Below are positions 11,245-21,880 of a stretch of DNA of 64,000 bases, piece after piece. The stretch is taken from the NCBI GenBank assembly GCA_942159475.1, contig OW804098.1, positions 8,636,773 through 8,700,772 on the forward strand. The letters run 5' to 3'. A program made the translations under genes and the position numbers. Under the pieces are notes generated by a model. That model saw only the letters and a program-made list of their open reading frames with translations, ran no database searches and had not been told where the DNA came from. Source of the stretch: Sthenelais limicola. Taxonomy: Eukaryota > Annelida > Polychaeta > Phyllodocida > Sigalionidae. Numbering within the stretch: position 1 is the stretch's first letter; each line of letters starts with the position of its first letter.

Positions 11245-11478
11245 GGGTCAGACTTTCAGAAAATGTACAATTCACCTTCACCAATCCTCTCAAATAACCC
11301 ACATTTAAGACAAACATCAACTTCAAAATGCAGTTTAACATAACAGAACTGATACTTTAAAACAATGCGAAACCAAAATACTCAGATAGACCTGGTATTC
11401 GTCATTTTTCAGCCTAATTTAGTAGAAGTTCCTAAATGTGTAGAGCTGCTAATTGTACATTTTCTGAAAATTTGACCC
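11245..11478 (+). mobile_element. GTCA MITE copy 6
   Basis: S1. Exact target duplication AACA (11241-11244, 11479-11482). Second insertion into the same open frame. Confidence 0.9.
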
Positions 11479-11529
11479 AACATCCCACGCTGCTGCTTCT
11501 GGCAATTTTTTTTTCTGCCAAACTCGTAA

Positions 11530-12321
11530 GTGGTGTGCCTTAAAAACAAACCGGCTCCTGGCGAATGAAATGAATTAACCGTACCAGTGGGAGCTCGGTA
11601 AAGGACTGGGTTTATTCATTGGTGTGTGCTGGTCGGGTTCCTATTATCGATGCGATGAAAAACCACAGGTATAATTGGAAATTTGTCCCATGAATAATAG
11701 GTCAATTTTGTTAAAGCTCCATTCCCAGCTAATTTCTATACAAATCTCAGTTTTCACTTGTTAAGCTAACTAGTACACTGCCCCACCTTATCCCAATCGT
11801 TAAGGTTTCTTTCTTAAGGTTGGAGTTTAATATTTGAGAAGAAATACTCGTCCTCCCGTACTAGTGGTCACCAGTGTGACCTCCTTAGTCAACAGTGTGA
11901 CCTCCTTAGCCTTGTTCCATACAGATAGTCGTTGACGGGGAAAATTCGTTGGCTGACAGAGAGAAACATGGGGCTTGATGTGGCACAGAGGCGCCACATG
12001 TGACCATTCAGTGCATCTACAGAATTGTGATGATGGCTTCTATACATATCCCTGTGTGTTCCCAATCGTAAAAACACAGAATTTAGACATTAATTTTACT
12101 TTTCATTGAAACAGAGATAGATAATATTGAGTTTGGGAACTAATATGAATGTAATTCATGAAGAACCACTCGATCTTAAATCCTGGGAATGCAGCTTTAA
12201 AATCCAATATCTCTATGTCCATCCTTTATTGGTATATTACAGTGTTTTGCATCCAAGATGCATTGGGACGTATCATGTTATTATATTAAAGATCGACGCT
12301 AATGCATCTGTTAGTGATATA
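11530..12321. other. Intergenic, no feature recognised
   Basis: GTGTGACCTCCTTAG occurs twice in tandem (11874, 11895). No ORF of note. Confidence 0.4.
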
Positions 12322-12499
12322 CAGTGGAACCTCTCTATTGAGACCATCCTTGGGACTGAGAGAAACTGGTCTTAATAGCGAGGTGGTCCCATTAGAGGGG
12401 CTAATGGAATAAGAGAAAAGCAATTCGGGACGGAGAGAAACTGGTCTTAATAGAGGGGTGGTCTCTATAGAGATGTGGTCTTTATGCGAGGTTCCACTG
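12322..12499. mobile_element. CAGTGGAACC MITE, Tc1/mariner or pogo-like
   Basis: 178 bp. TIRs CAGTGGAACCTC / GAGGTTCCACTG are perfect, with TA on each side (12320-12321, 12500-12501). GAGAAACTGGTCTTAATAG occurs twice inside. CAGT ends plus TA duplication fit non-autonomous Tc1/mariner/pogo elements. No transposase. Confidence 0.85.
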
Positions 12500-12798
12500 T
12501 ATACTGATAGATTAGACAACGGTACGTTTTTCTATTATAGACCTTCCTTTCTACCCTGTGGAATACATTTGAAGAATGAAACAAATACAATTAAAAAAAC
12601 TCTTAATTATGAATCTTAATTGATACGCATTATCATTTTGGCTACAGTTAATTCTTTCCATGGAGCACTCATCAGAGTTTATACAGCTTCAGGTTTCTTT
12701 AAGAAAATAGATATCATAATTATGTTCTGTTATTAGACACACAATATGCCCCCCCCCCCACCCACCCCGCATGGTAGATTGACCAGAATTCAATAATT

Positions 12799-13204
12799 GT
12801 GATCCGTTTTAGGAAAATGAGTCATAAGTCGCAAAATATGGATTTTGAGATATCACCATATTTGAAAAGAGGAGATCAAGCTGAATCCAATGATAGTGAA
12901 CACTTGGAAACATGATATCTATTTCTATATTTAAGTTTGATATTTTCATTTTTGAAAACAAAAGTTTCCAATATTTCTGGATGGGTAATTACCAGTAAAG
13001 TAACTAAATATACTCCATACAAAGGTCTTCAAAACGCAAAGATGTATTTAATACAATGTCCCGAAATTTGTTACATGCATTTATATGACTATAAGCGCTA
13101 AACCCCCTAAGAATCAGAGCATTTCAATAAAGAGATCTTGTGGAAAAACACTTTGAAAAATATCAATTTTGCGACTTGTGACTCATTTTACTGGAACACA
13201 TCAC
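12799..13204 (+). mobile_element. GTGATG MITE copy 2
   Basis: Left end GTGATCCGTTTTAGG, right end ...GGAACACATCAC. Flanks AATT and ATAT do not match fully. Confidence 0.88.
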
Positions 13205-13236
13205 ATATTGAGCCAGACAATGCACACGGGCGAATA

Positions 13237-13447
13237 CTGTAAACGTATTTATTTTCGCGCAGATACATTTCCGTGCACTAAATACTTTGACACCTTTTCG
13301 TGTGGATTTAAATTCGCGCAGCAAGGAAGTCTTACACCTTGTTTATGCAATAATTATACCTTTCGCGCAGGATTTATTTTCACGCACATGGGTGGGTGCG
13401 CGAAAATAACGAAAATAAATACTGCACAGACATTAATACGCTTACAG
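13237..13447. mobile_element. CTGTAAACG MITE copy 1
   Basis: Ends CTGTAAACGTATTTATTTTC and AATACGCTTACAG are inverted repeats; a sister is at 39416. Several CGCGCAG / TTTTCGCGC words inside. TA precedes the left end but not the right (GC), so the duplication is decayed. Tc1/mariner-like by analogy with copy 2. Confidence 0.75.
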
Positions 13448-13754
13448 GCTTGTCTCCGTTCATGTGGGAGACTCAGACAAGTCGTAAACATTTAGGAAAT
13501 TGCTTCTTCTCCGTCGACCTGCCTGGTTCTCAGGCCCGCCGCTAGACGGCGCGCTTGATTAAGGCTGGCAGATCGTCAATGGCTTCCCACACGAGGACTA
13601 TTGCATCTTGGGTAGAGTCTGATGTGTCCCCTGGCGACGGTTGCTGGCCGATTAGACCATCCTACCTTGAAGAGGAAATGATATAACCCAGCTAATGAGG
13701 GACCACCTTTTGGGCTGAATGTACCATGTCAACTGACAAATTACCCTTATTGTC
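13448..13754. other. Intergenic, no feature recognised
   Basis: GC-richer patch at 13505-13660 without a supportable ORF. Confidence 0.4.
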
Positions 13755-13769
13755 ATTCCTTACATGAAG

Positions 13770-15009
13770 CGGTCCTGGGTAAGACCATGAAGTGCCTTTC
13801 TGTCTCCTTTTCTCTGTCTCTCTCTCCCTTCTTCTCTATCTCTATTTCCTGAGTATGATCATAAACTGCCTCCCTCTCAGCTCTCCCTGGGTATGATTAT
13901 AAAGTGCCTTTCTGCCTCTTTTCTCTGTCTGTCTGTCTCTCTCCCTTCTTATCTATCTCTATTTCCTGGGTATGATCATGAACTGCCTCCCTCTCAGCTC
14001 TCCCGCCCTTGATATAACCATATTAAATATGTTGATAAGGGCGTAAAGCAACCAATCTCACTCACTCACTCCCTCTCAGCTCTCCGCCCTTGATATAACC
14101 ATATTAAATGTGTTGATAAGGGCGTAAAGCAACCAATCTCACTCACTCACTCCGAATTTAAAGATTTCCTTGGAAGTTGAACGGATATGAATATGACATA
14201 ACTTTGACTTCATGTACATGAATATGTACAGCTACATGAACTGATATTCAAAATGATCATAAAAACATAGGAACAGATGCACTAGACCTAATATAACACA
14301 CTCGTAAATTTCAAATATCTGGACGAAAGGCAAAGCACTAAAACCATACCAAAATGAGTGATTACAACACTCTGAGTAGAACAATTTGAAGTTCTCACAC
14401 TGGATGCGGGTCCTGGGTAAGACCATGAAGTGCCTTTCTGTCTCTTTTTCTCTGTCTCTCTCTCCCTTCTTCTCTATCTCTATTTCCTGAGTATGATCAT
14501 AAACTGCCTCCCTCTCAGCTCTCCCTGGGTATGATTATAAAGTGCCTTTCTGCCTCTTTTCTCTGTCTGTCTGTCTGTCTCTCTCCCTTCTTATCTATCT
14601 CTATTTCCTGGGTATGATCATGAACTGCCTCCCTCTCAGCTCTCCCGCCCTTGATATAACCATATTAAATATGTTGATAAGGGCGTAAAGCAACCAATCT
14701 CACTCACTCACTCCCTCTCAGCTCTCCGCCCTTGATATAACCATATTAAATGTGTTGATAAGGGCGTAAAGCAACCAATCTCACTCACTCACTCACTTTC
14801 AGCTCTCCCGCCCTTGATATAACCATATTAAATGTGTTGATCAGGGCGTAAAGCAACCAATCTCACTCACTTTCAGCTCTCCCGCCCTTGATATAACCCT
14901 ATTAAATGTGTTGATAAGGGCGTAAAGCAACCAATCTCTCTCACTCACTCCCTCTCAGCTCTCCCGCCCTTGATATAACCTTCAATGTGTTGATAAGGGT
15001 GTGAAGCAA
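13770..15009 (+). mobile_element. CACT-tailed retroposon, composite, 15-bp TSD
   Basis: ATTCCTTACATGAAG occurs flush outside both ends (13755-13769, 15010-15024), a perfect 15-bp duplication of the kind made by target-primed reverse transcription. Inside are two similar 5' bodies (GGTCCTGGGTAAGACCATG..., 13770 and 14404), each followed by tandem 3' units (2 copies, then 5), separated by about 250 bp of other sequence (14154-14403). The outer duplication suggests one original insertion later expanded by internal duplication. Confidence 0.8.
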
Positions 15010-15299
15010 ATTCCTTACATGAAGTCACAAGTCTGACTGATAACAAAATGTATAAAATTTATGCTATTTTATTATTATACATGCATTGCTCTGAAAACAA
15101 CATACCTAGAGTGAGTTACGCATAGTGCGTATTTCACTAGTGAGTTATGTGGGGTTGTCATGCCAACCAATCTGATTTTTACTAAGGCTACCACTGAAAT
15201 TCAAATTTACGACTCAAATTTTATCAATTTTCATGATTGAAAGCATATGATATAATAAATCAGTTAACTAACTCGTTGGTTTCAATTAGGATATTATGC

Positions 15300-16195
15300 A
15301 ACTCGTGCAATATTCACGCTGCTTCAACCAAATTGTTTGTACACCTGTATCAAATTCCATACTAATTTAAGATGAAATCCTTCATACGCCGGCATACAAT
15401 GGTGGAATAATCTGTCACCAGAATACAAAACGATAGATTCCGATCTACATTTTAAATATAGGTTGAAAACTGATCTAATCTCCAACTTAGCACGATAACA
15501 GTGATAACTATAATACAAATTCTCCGAATACAAATTGTTATTTAAAAACTACGATTTATGTTTAACACTCCTCTCTATTCACATTCACACGAGATTTTAT
15601 AGCCTAACCAATATTAATCTTCAACAAGTTAACTTACTGGGCGACCATTCTCAAGCTTTCTCTGGACCATTCTCTGGCTTTCTCTGTCGCCCAGGGCGTC
15701 GCCACTTACAGTACTTGTTATAGCGCATATCAAGCTAATACTGGCATTTACTATAGCAGCTGTTAACGAACCTCTTAAAACTTGCTTAATCATGATGAAA
15801 GCGATTTTTCTTTTAATTAAACACAAACGTTTCAAATTATATTCGGAGATGGTTTTATCAATAGCCTTATTCATGTACACTAGTACCAGGAGACATCCCG
15901 GAAAAGTCCCCCATCTTCGTATACTACTCATGTCATCCTTGCTACAAAATGTCCCCAATAATGGAGAACTTGCACTTTCGGTGTAATTTGTTCATTCGTG
16001 ACTATAGTCAGAACTTAAAACATGTTATTTGTACCATGTTGGATCTTTCACAGATTACACATGCATCTAAAGCCGGATATATATATACACAGTTGTTCCA
16101 TACACTGGTAGTTATTTCAGTTTAAATTTCTACCTAATTGAACCACGAACAAAGCATGGTTATCCTTCATCCCACGATTCCTGAATAAAGTATAC
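15300..16195 (+). mobile_element. LINE 3' remnant
   Basis: A decayed ORF end (15322-15498) is followed by about 700 bp of AT-rich 3' UTR with an AATAAA near 16183. The left limit is uncertain and no target duplication was found. A CACTC MITE follows at 16280. Confidence 0.5.
15322..15498 (+). pseudogene. LINE ORF C-terminal fragment, decayed
   Basis: The last 34 codons (15397-15498, TAA) read QWWNNLSPEYK then HFKYRLKTDLI, the WN-L and FK-L-L pattern of LINE ORF2 C-termini. A TGA at 15373 interrupts the frame where a tryptophan codon would fit. The opposite-strand ORF at 15629-15958 overlaps the 3' UTR and is not considered coding. Confidence 0.6.
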
Positions 16196-16279
16196 TTAAC
16201 CCACCTATTTCCCCTATAGTCCCCTGATCTGAGAGTAACAACTTGAAGCCTTATAATAGGCCTTGAACTTTGGAATACT

Positions 16280-16483
16280 CACTCTAGGTCCAAACCCTCA
16301 GATCAGATAAGAATGGTATGTCAGCTTACCTAGCTAATCAGTTCCCTGGCCTAGAACTCGGCATTTTAATTGGAATATAATGATATTTAACGGTCTTAAT
16401 GGAATTATAATCGCACATTGCAGTTTGAGGTGATAGACTTTCCCTTCGTTTGAAGGGACTCTCTCATGTTTGGGCCTAGACTG
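16280..16483 (+). mobile_element. CACTC MITE copy 1 (204 bp)
   Basis: Ends CACTCTAGGTCCAAAC and TTTGGGCCTAGACTG are inverted repeats. The body holds CCTCAGATCAGATAAG and CCCTTCGTTTGAAGGG, a hairpin. Exact 4-bp target duplication TACT (16276-16279, 16484-16487). Copies at 21533 and 45891. The CAC end recalls CACTA elements, but those duplicate 2-3 bp, so the superfamily is open. Confidence 0.9.
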
Positions 16484-16867
16484 TACTATTAAAAGCTGTT
16501 CTTCAGCAATACTGAGCAACGTGAAGCGACCTGCTGAAACACTGACTACTACTACTACATGAGCGATAATATAGAACCCAATGAGTCTGATACAATTCCT
16601 GACCTCCCATTGAAGGTGGATGTTCCTTAAGTTGCTCCTGCCACTGATTGCTACATGCCACTCCCGCTAGGTGGCTACTGGCCAGACTCACAAGGTTTAT
16701 GAGCTTGTTTACTGAGGCGAGTGATAATAGGGGTCTTACGGGGTGAGGCGGTGTGGTAAAGATCGCCTTGATGTAGTGCACCCAGTCTGTCGTCAGGAGG
16801 CTCTGTGGTTTGTCTTATGATGAGATGGAGCTACTGCAGTACATAACCATGGTGTGCTTACTATGAT
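16484..16867. other. Intergenic, no feature recognised
   Basis: Near-average composition; no repeat of the window and no convincing ORF. Confidence 0.4.
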
Positions 16868-17101
16868 GGTCAAGTTTTCAGAAAATGTACAATTCTCCTT
16901 CACCAATTGTCTAAAACAACCCAAATTTCAGACAAAAATAAAGTTCTAAATACAGTTCAACCTAACCAAACAGATTGCTAGAATCAAAGCAATGCTGAAT
17001 ATACTCGAATATACCTAGTATTGACCATTTCTTAGTAGAATTTAGTAGAATTTCCTAAATGTGTGCAGCTGCCAATTGTACATTTTCTGAAAATCTGACC
17101 C
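16868..17101 (+). mobile_element. GTCA MITE copy 7
   Basis: S2. Left end degraded to GGTCAAGTTTTCAG; right end intact. No clear target duplication. Confidence 0.88.
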
Positions 17102-17177
17102 ACTTTCATGTCGGTCTTGCAATCCGACTGTTATGTGGTACAAATGAATAGCAACACCCCAATACCTTATTCCTGCA

Positions 17178-17711
17178 GGGGCCCGTTGCATGAGGTATCG
17201 TTAAGTAAAAGTCGTGTCCTTAAAATATCCCTAACACTTTCAGCCAATATCGTGTCCTTAAGTCATGTTTCGTGTCCTTAAATGGGGGTTTTTAACAACG
17301 TGCCTTTGAGCATGGGATATCCTTATCGTAGCGCTAAGTGACCTCCGTTGTCTGCTCGTTTCTGAGCGATAATAGAGCAACTAGTGTATCAAGAATTTGA
17401 TAATGAGAATGGGAGGGTCAGGGAGTATTTTCAAAAGTATTTTTTCTCAGAAATGGTGATGATATATATGATAAGTATATTTCATGATTTAAAATAATTT
17501 TCTTTTGTACAAAAATGCAAAAATAAGACACAATGTACGGGTATGTTGCTACCAGTTGCAACGCACCACTTTCACCATTATGCCTGCCTCATGTTAAGGA
17601 TAGGACAGGTCTCATGCAACACTATACAGTCGTATTGTTATTATATCCTTAACGTATCCTTAACATAATGTTAACGCTAGGATATCACCCAAAAGTGGTG
17701 CAACGGGCCCC
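17178..17711. mobile_element. GGGCCCGTTGCA MITE
   Basis: 534 bp. Inverted ends GGGGCCCGTTGCA and TGCAACGGGCCCC. Taking the outer G/C as target, CAG lies on both sides, a 3-bp duplication. GTGTCCTTAA and ATCCTTAAC words recur in both halves. A CAG duplication would fit Chapaev3/CACTA-type elements, but without a transposase this is only a suggestion. Confidence 0.8.
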
Positions 17712-17737
17712 AGTGGTTAGTATTGGATCACTTTTGT

Positions 17738-17996
17738 GAGTGAGTGAGATTGGTTGCTTTACGCCCTTATCAACACATTTAATATGGTTATATCAAGGGC
17801 GGGAGAGCTGAGAGGGAGTGAGTGAGATTGGTTGCTTTACGCCCTTATCAACACATTTAATATGGTTATATCAAGGGCGGGGGAGCTGAGAGGGAGGCAG
17901 TTTATGATCATACCCAGGAAATAGAGATAGAGAAGAAGGGAGAGAGAGACTGAGAAAAAGAGACAGAAAGGCACTTTATGGTCTTACCCAGGACCA
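17738..17996 (-). mobile_element. CACT-tailed retroposon, minus strand, 13-bp TSD
   Basis: GGATCACTTTTGT is repeated exactly at 17725-17737 and 17997-18009. The element holds two tandem 3' units plus the complete 5' body ending CTTACCCAGGACC. This copy best defines the full element of about 260 bp. Confidence 0.85.
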
Positions 17997-18237
17997 GGAT
18001 CACTTTTGTCTTTAATACATTTTATTGAGACCGATTTCGTAATACACTCGGAGCTCAAGGAAAAAACAATTTACATAATTTCATTAATTGATCGAGAGTA
18101 CAGTCCTCGGTAGTAAGTAGAAATAGAATAATTATAACACAATATTTTTTTTCCTATTTCCAGCCGCTATAATGGTAGGAAAATCTAACTAAGCTAACCC
18201 AGATATTACATGATATTGATATTTCGCAACAAATAAT

Positions 18238-18530
18238 ATATAGAGAGAACGGAACGAGCCGGCAATAATCGAAAATTTATTGGACGAGATTCGTCCACAT
18301 TAGCACGATGCCATAGGCAGAGTGCTTATAACATTTTCGATTATTGCAGACGAGTTCCATTCTATATTTATTATATGGGCATAAAACTTGATGTGTAATC
18401 ACAAATGTATCATGTGCAAATCAGAAAAAAGTAACCGACTTGGTGATAAAGTAGTTCATATAGTATGCATACTATATAAATATTTTTATAGCACCCCACT
18501 TATAGCACCTCTCATATGGAATGCACATAT
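18238..18530 (+). mobile_element. Hairpin element copy 1
   Basis: Inverted pair GCAATAATCGAAAAT / ATTTTCGATTATTGC, with GAACGGAAC and GAGTTCCATTC outside, then a shared tail with GATAAAGTAGTTCATATAG and TTATAGCACCCCACTTAT. A second copy is at 54872-55130. No target duplication was identified and there is no ORF. Confidence 0.75.
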
Positions 18531-19015
18531 ATTATAACAAGCTTCTGTAAGCGCAATGAAACCCGTTGGATATAGACAACAATAGAGGACCTGTATGAAC
18601 ATTGCCAGACACATATTCATGGCCATGCACCAAATATATCCTTTAATTCCTATAGCACGAAACTTCACTAGTCAGTAATCCTTATCACCATCACATCATC
18701 CCCATACCATCTCATTATCCTATCATTTCATCATCCTTGAGTTAATGTGTTAGCTCGACTTGATTACCATAGTCACTGTACTTGCATTGATTTAAAAATC
18801 TAGGAAACTTATATTTTTGTAACATCTTGTATAGTAAACGGAATCGACCAGAAGTGTTTGCACCCTATGCTTGTATAGCAGCACGGCGTAGATCCCTACG
18901 AAAATCCCTCTTCTGAGTGAGAGGAGTCTAGCCACCTTTATTGAATAAAAACTTTTCCAAAAAAAAATTCCCAGCGTTATCTTTACCAGTTTTAGCAAAG
19001 GGAACCTTTATGAGT
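18531..19015. other. Intergenic, no feature recognised
   Basis: Short ORFs on the minus strand (18486-18998) are AT-driven and show no family features. Confidence 0.4.
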
Positions 19016-19370
19016 TATGAAGAATCAATTTCATCCAATTCCTAAACTACGTGCACGGCGTCAACGATCATCCAAAATCCATGACCTCATATCACCTTCC
19101 CACATCAATCAGTCTCTTACCGTATACCCCAACATGGAAAAGGTATACCTGTGTAATATTATATGTCGTGTCAGATGGCTAAGGCTGAAGACTGGTTAAG
19201 ATGTCTGTACTTATTTGACTAGAATTTAGAAATAATTACTCAATTAATTTGACTAGTGATTGTATGATTTCATAAAGTAATTGTACTATTATTTAGTTAT
19301 GTTTATATCAAGGGCTGAAAACATTGTACTGGGCATGAGCTTATGAATAAAAGAAACAAAGAAACACAAT
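19016..19370 (+). mobile_element. Possible LINE 3' end
   Basis: A 60-codon frame (19017-19199) with a basic start (RARRQRSSK) is followed by AT-rich DNA, GTACTGGGCATGAGC, an AATAAA near 19346 and an A-rich stretch. The layout resembles a 5'-truncated LINE 3' end, but the protein lacks a recognisable motif. Confidence 0.35.
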
Positions 19371-19407
19371 CCTTCACACTGCATGCTTAGTTATGAAGGA
19401 ACGTATA

Positions 19408-19490
19408 TTAGATTTAGAAAATATTTTATTCAGGTCAATTACATTTCCACACAAATGAGCATGAATATTCTCAGGACAGCCTGATAAACG
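19408..19490 (-). mobile_element. Retroposon 3' end, ATTCTCAGGACAGCC family, copy 1
   Basis: GATTTAGAAAATATTTTATTCAGGTC then GAATATTCTCAGGACAGCCTG. The complementary strand ends TGAATAAAAT..TAAATC, so the 3' end lies at 19408 with a polyadenylation-like AATAAA. A second copy is at 59104 and a 24-bp piece at 60246. Confidence 0.6.
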
Positions 19491-19497
19491 TATATGT

Positions 19498-19698
19498 GGG
19501 TCAGATTTTTAGAAAATGTACAATTCGCCTTCAACAATCTTCTCAAATAACCCACATTTAAGACAGAAATCAGGTTCAAAATACAGTTCAACACAACCAG
19601 ACAGATTTTTTGAATAAATACAATACAGAATATACTCAGATATAGAATTTGAGAGATGTGTAGAACGGTAGATTGTGCATTTTCTCAAAATCTGACCC
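19498..19698 (+). mobile_element. GTCA MITE copy 8
   Basis: S3, short (201 bp) through an internal deletion before the right end. Flanks ATATGT and ATATAT. Confidence 0.88.
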
Positions 19699-19833
19699 AT
19701 ATATGTATATAAATGCTTTAGGAGGACCTCACGCGGAGAGTGGATGAACTACAGGATGATGTGAGTAAATAGACCAAAGCTGCAGCGGGCAGATAGTATC
19801 GATCTACTAGACAAATGTCGTCTGTCTGCTAAT

Positions 19834-20072
19834 GGGGCAGAATTTCAGAATATATACAATTGGCAGCTGTACACATTTAGTGAATTCTGCTAAATTTGGC
19901 TGCAATTTGGTCAATACTAGGTAAACTCGGGTATATTCGATCAGCATTGCATTGATTCTAGCAATCTGTTTGGTTAGGTTGAATTGTATTGTGAACTTTA
20001 TCTTTGTCTGAAATTTGGGTTGTTTGAGAAGATTGGTGAAGTTTAATTGTACATTTTCTGACAATCTGACCC
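19834..20072 (-). mobile_element. GTCA MITE copy 9
   Basis: S2. First bases GGGGCAG instead of GGGTCAG. Exact target duplication TAAT (19830-19833, 20073-20076). Confidence 0.9.
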
Positions 20073-20303
20073 TAATGCATCATGGGTAACATCAGACTTG
20101 ATGTACGACGCAGACGACCGCAAGCAAATAAAACACACTTCCACGGGCCTAAGAACCTTTCTCTCCTCACACAAGGTTTGACGTGAGACAACCTAATAGT
20201 TTTTCCCGCCTTAATATTGAGATTAAGGAAGTGTTACAGTCAGAACCGTCTCATCCATAAGCAAACGGGAGTGGCGGATACTCGCCCTGCAATCGTACCT
20301 TGT

Positions 20304-20538
20304 GGGTCAGATCTTCAGAAAATGTACAATTCTCCTTCACCAATCCTCTCAAATAACCCACATTTAAGACAAAAATGAGCTTCAAAATGCAGTTTAACAT
20401 AACAGAACTAATACTTTAAATCAAAGCGATACCAAATGTACTAAAATATACCCGGTATTCATCATTTTTCAGCCTAATTTTGGAGAATTTCCTAAATGTG
20501 TGGAGCTGCCAATTGTACATTTTCTGAAAATCTTACCC
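20304..20538 (+). mobile_element. GTCA MITE copy 10
   Basis: S1 with intact TIRs; no matching flanks (TTGT versus GTAA). Confidence 0.9.
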
Positions 20539-20755
20539 GTAAGAGGAAGGTCTAGACATGATTGATCAGTGTGAAGGCCTAAGTACCAGACGTCGTTATT
20601 TCTCATATTATTATCTCACTCACTCGGCCTGTCTGCTCTCTCAGACAGTTCATTGATACCTTTTCCCCGCTCCCAAGACCTCATCGAATCACTCTGTCTG
20701 GCACCATACTCCAGCGGCAATTGGTCTGTTATCGAGACATATTTGTATATTATAT

Positions 20756-21161
20756 GTGATCCGTTTTAGGAAAATATGTCACAAGTCGCTAAATTGATAT
20801 TTTTCATAGGTTTTTTTCCACAAGATTCCTTTATTGAAATGTTCTGATATTTAGAGGGTTTAGCAATTATAATTATATAAATCGATGTAACAAATTTCAG
20901 GACATTGTATTAAATATATCCTTGCGTTTTGAAGGCCTTTGTATGGAGTATATTTAGTTACTTTACTGGTAATTGTCCACCCAGAATTATTGCAAACTAT
21001 TTTTTAAAAAAAACAATATCAAACTTAGAATATAGAAATATTTATTAGATCATTATTCTGTTTAGTATCATTAGAATCGGCTTGATCTCATCGTTTCAAA
21101 TAAGATGATATCCATATCCATTTTTTGTGACTTATGACTCATTTTTTCTAAAACCGATCAC
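20756..21161 (+). mobile_element. GTGATG MITE copy 3
   Basis: Ends GTGATCCGTTTTAGG and CTAAAACCGATCAC; ATAT on both sides. Confidence 0.9.
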
Positions 21162-21314
21162 ATATTAGCTGACAACCTTTCTTCCCAGAGCAGAATCAGA
21201 AGAAAAGTGGCCTGGCTGTGTGTGATGAATGAGAAGTAAGAGAGCTATACATTTCCCAGCTATATTTGACCATAAACCTTTATCCTTTTTTCAATATATC
21301 AATGAACCTTTATG

Positions 21315-21496
21315 GTCCTGGGTAAGACCATAAAGTGCCTTTCCGTCTCTTTTTTCTGTCTCTCTCTCCCTTCTTCTCTATCTCTATTTCCTGGGTATGA
21401 TCATAAACTGCCTTCCTCTCAGCTCTCCCGCCCTTGATATAACCATATTAAATATGTTGATAAGGGCGTAAAGCAACCAATCTCACTCACTCACTC
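21315..21496 (+). mobile_element. CACT-tailed retroposon, single-unit copy
   Basis: Full 5' body (GTCCTGGGTAAGACC...) and a single 3' unit ending CACTCACTCACTC. Flanks ATGAACCTTTAT (21302) and ATGATCCTTTTAT (21498) form an imperfect duplication of about 12 bp. As the only one-unit copy it may be closest to the founder. Confidence 0.8.
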
Positions 21497-21532
21497 GATG
21501 ATCCTTTTATTCCCAATATGCAGACATACATT

Positions 21533-21736
21533 CCCTCTAGGTCCAAACACTAAGATCAGATTAGAATGGTATGTCAGCCTACTTCGCTAATCGGTTTCCT
21601 CACCTAGGACTCGGTGTTTTAATGGGAATATAATGAAATTGTGCGGTGTTAATGGAATTGTAATGGCACTTTGCGGCTTGAGGCGAAAGGCTTTCCCTTC
21701 GTTTGAAGGGACTCTCTCAACTTTGGGCCTAGACTG
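21533..21736 (+). mobile_element. CACTC MITE copy 2
   Basis: 204 bp; left end mutated to CCCTCTAGG. Exact target duplication CATT (21529-21532, 21737-21740). Confidence 0.9.
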
Positions 21737-21858
21737 CATTAATTGGTCAACTTATTTTATGAACCTAAGAACGTTACATTGTATATATTTGCAGGATAAT
21801 TGAAACACTTTACCCAAGAAGAAATAACAGTACATAGTCGTACACGCCAACATCATAT

Positions 21859-21880
21859 AGGTCAGATTGTCAGAAAATGT
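21859..21880 (+). mobile_element. GTCA MITE terminal fragment
   Basis: GGTCAGATTGTCAGAAAATG alone, with no body or right end. Confidence 0.6.

Larger units (their letters stand above)
10676..11529 (+). pseudogene. Open frame interrupted by two GTCA MITEs, product unknown
   Basis: If both MITEs (10838-11074, 11245-11478) and one copy of each 4-bp duplication are ignored, three segments (10676-10837, 11079-11243, 11483-11526) join in one frame of about 125 codons. The frame starts at an ATG just after an in-frame TAA and closes with TAA at 11527. The segments are GC-richer than the surroundings. Residues include a Pro run (SPPPPSP), a basic stretch (IRIRYMRRQ) and DGFHCWLKDN. A GTAAGT splice-donor-like sequence sits at 11526. 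I do not recognise the product. It could be a broken exon, an old gene fragment or a chance frame; start and ends are not established. Confidence 0.3.

Noticed and set aside
10838..11478. GTCA MITEs as introns (introner-like elements) in the interrupted open frame
   Set aside because: The right end CTGACCC has no AG acceptor at or next to the junction, and no GT...AG pair coincides with the boundaries.
15629..15958. 109-codon minus-strand ORF
   Set aside because: Lies opposite the 3' region of a decayed LINE; no family features or codon pattern.
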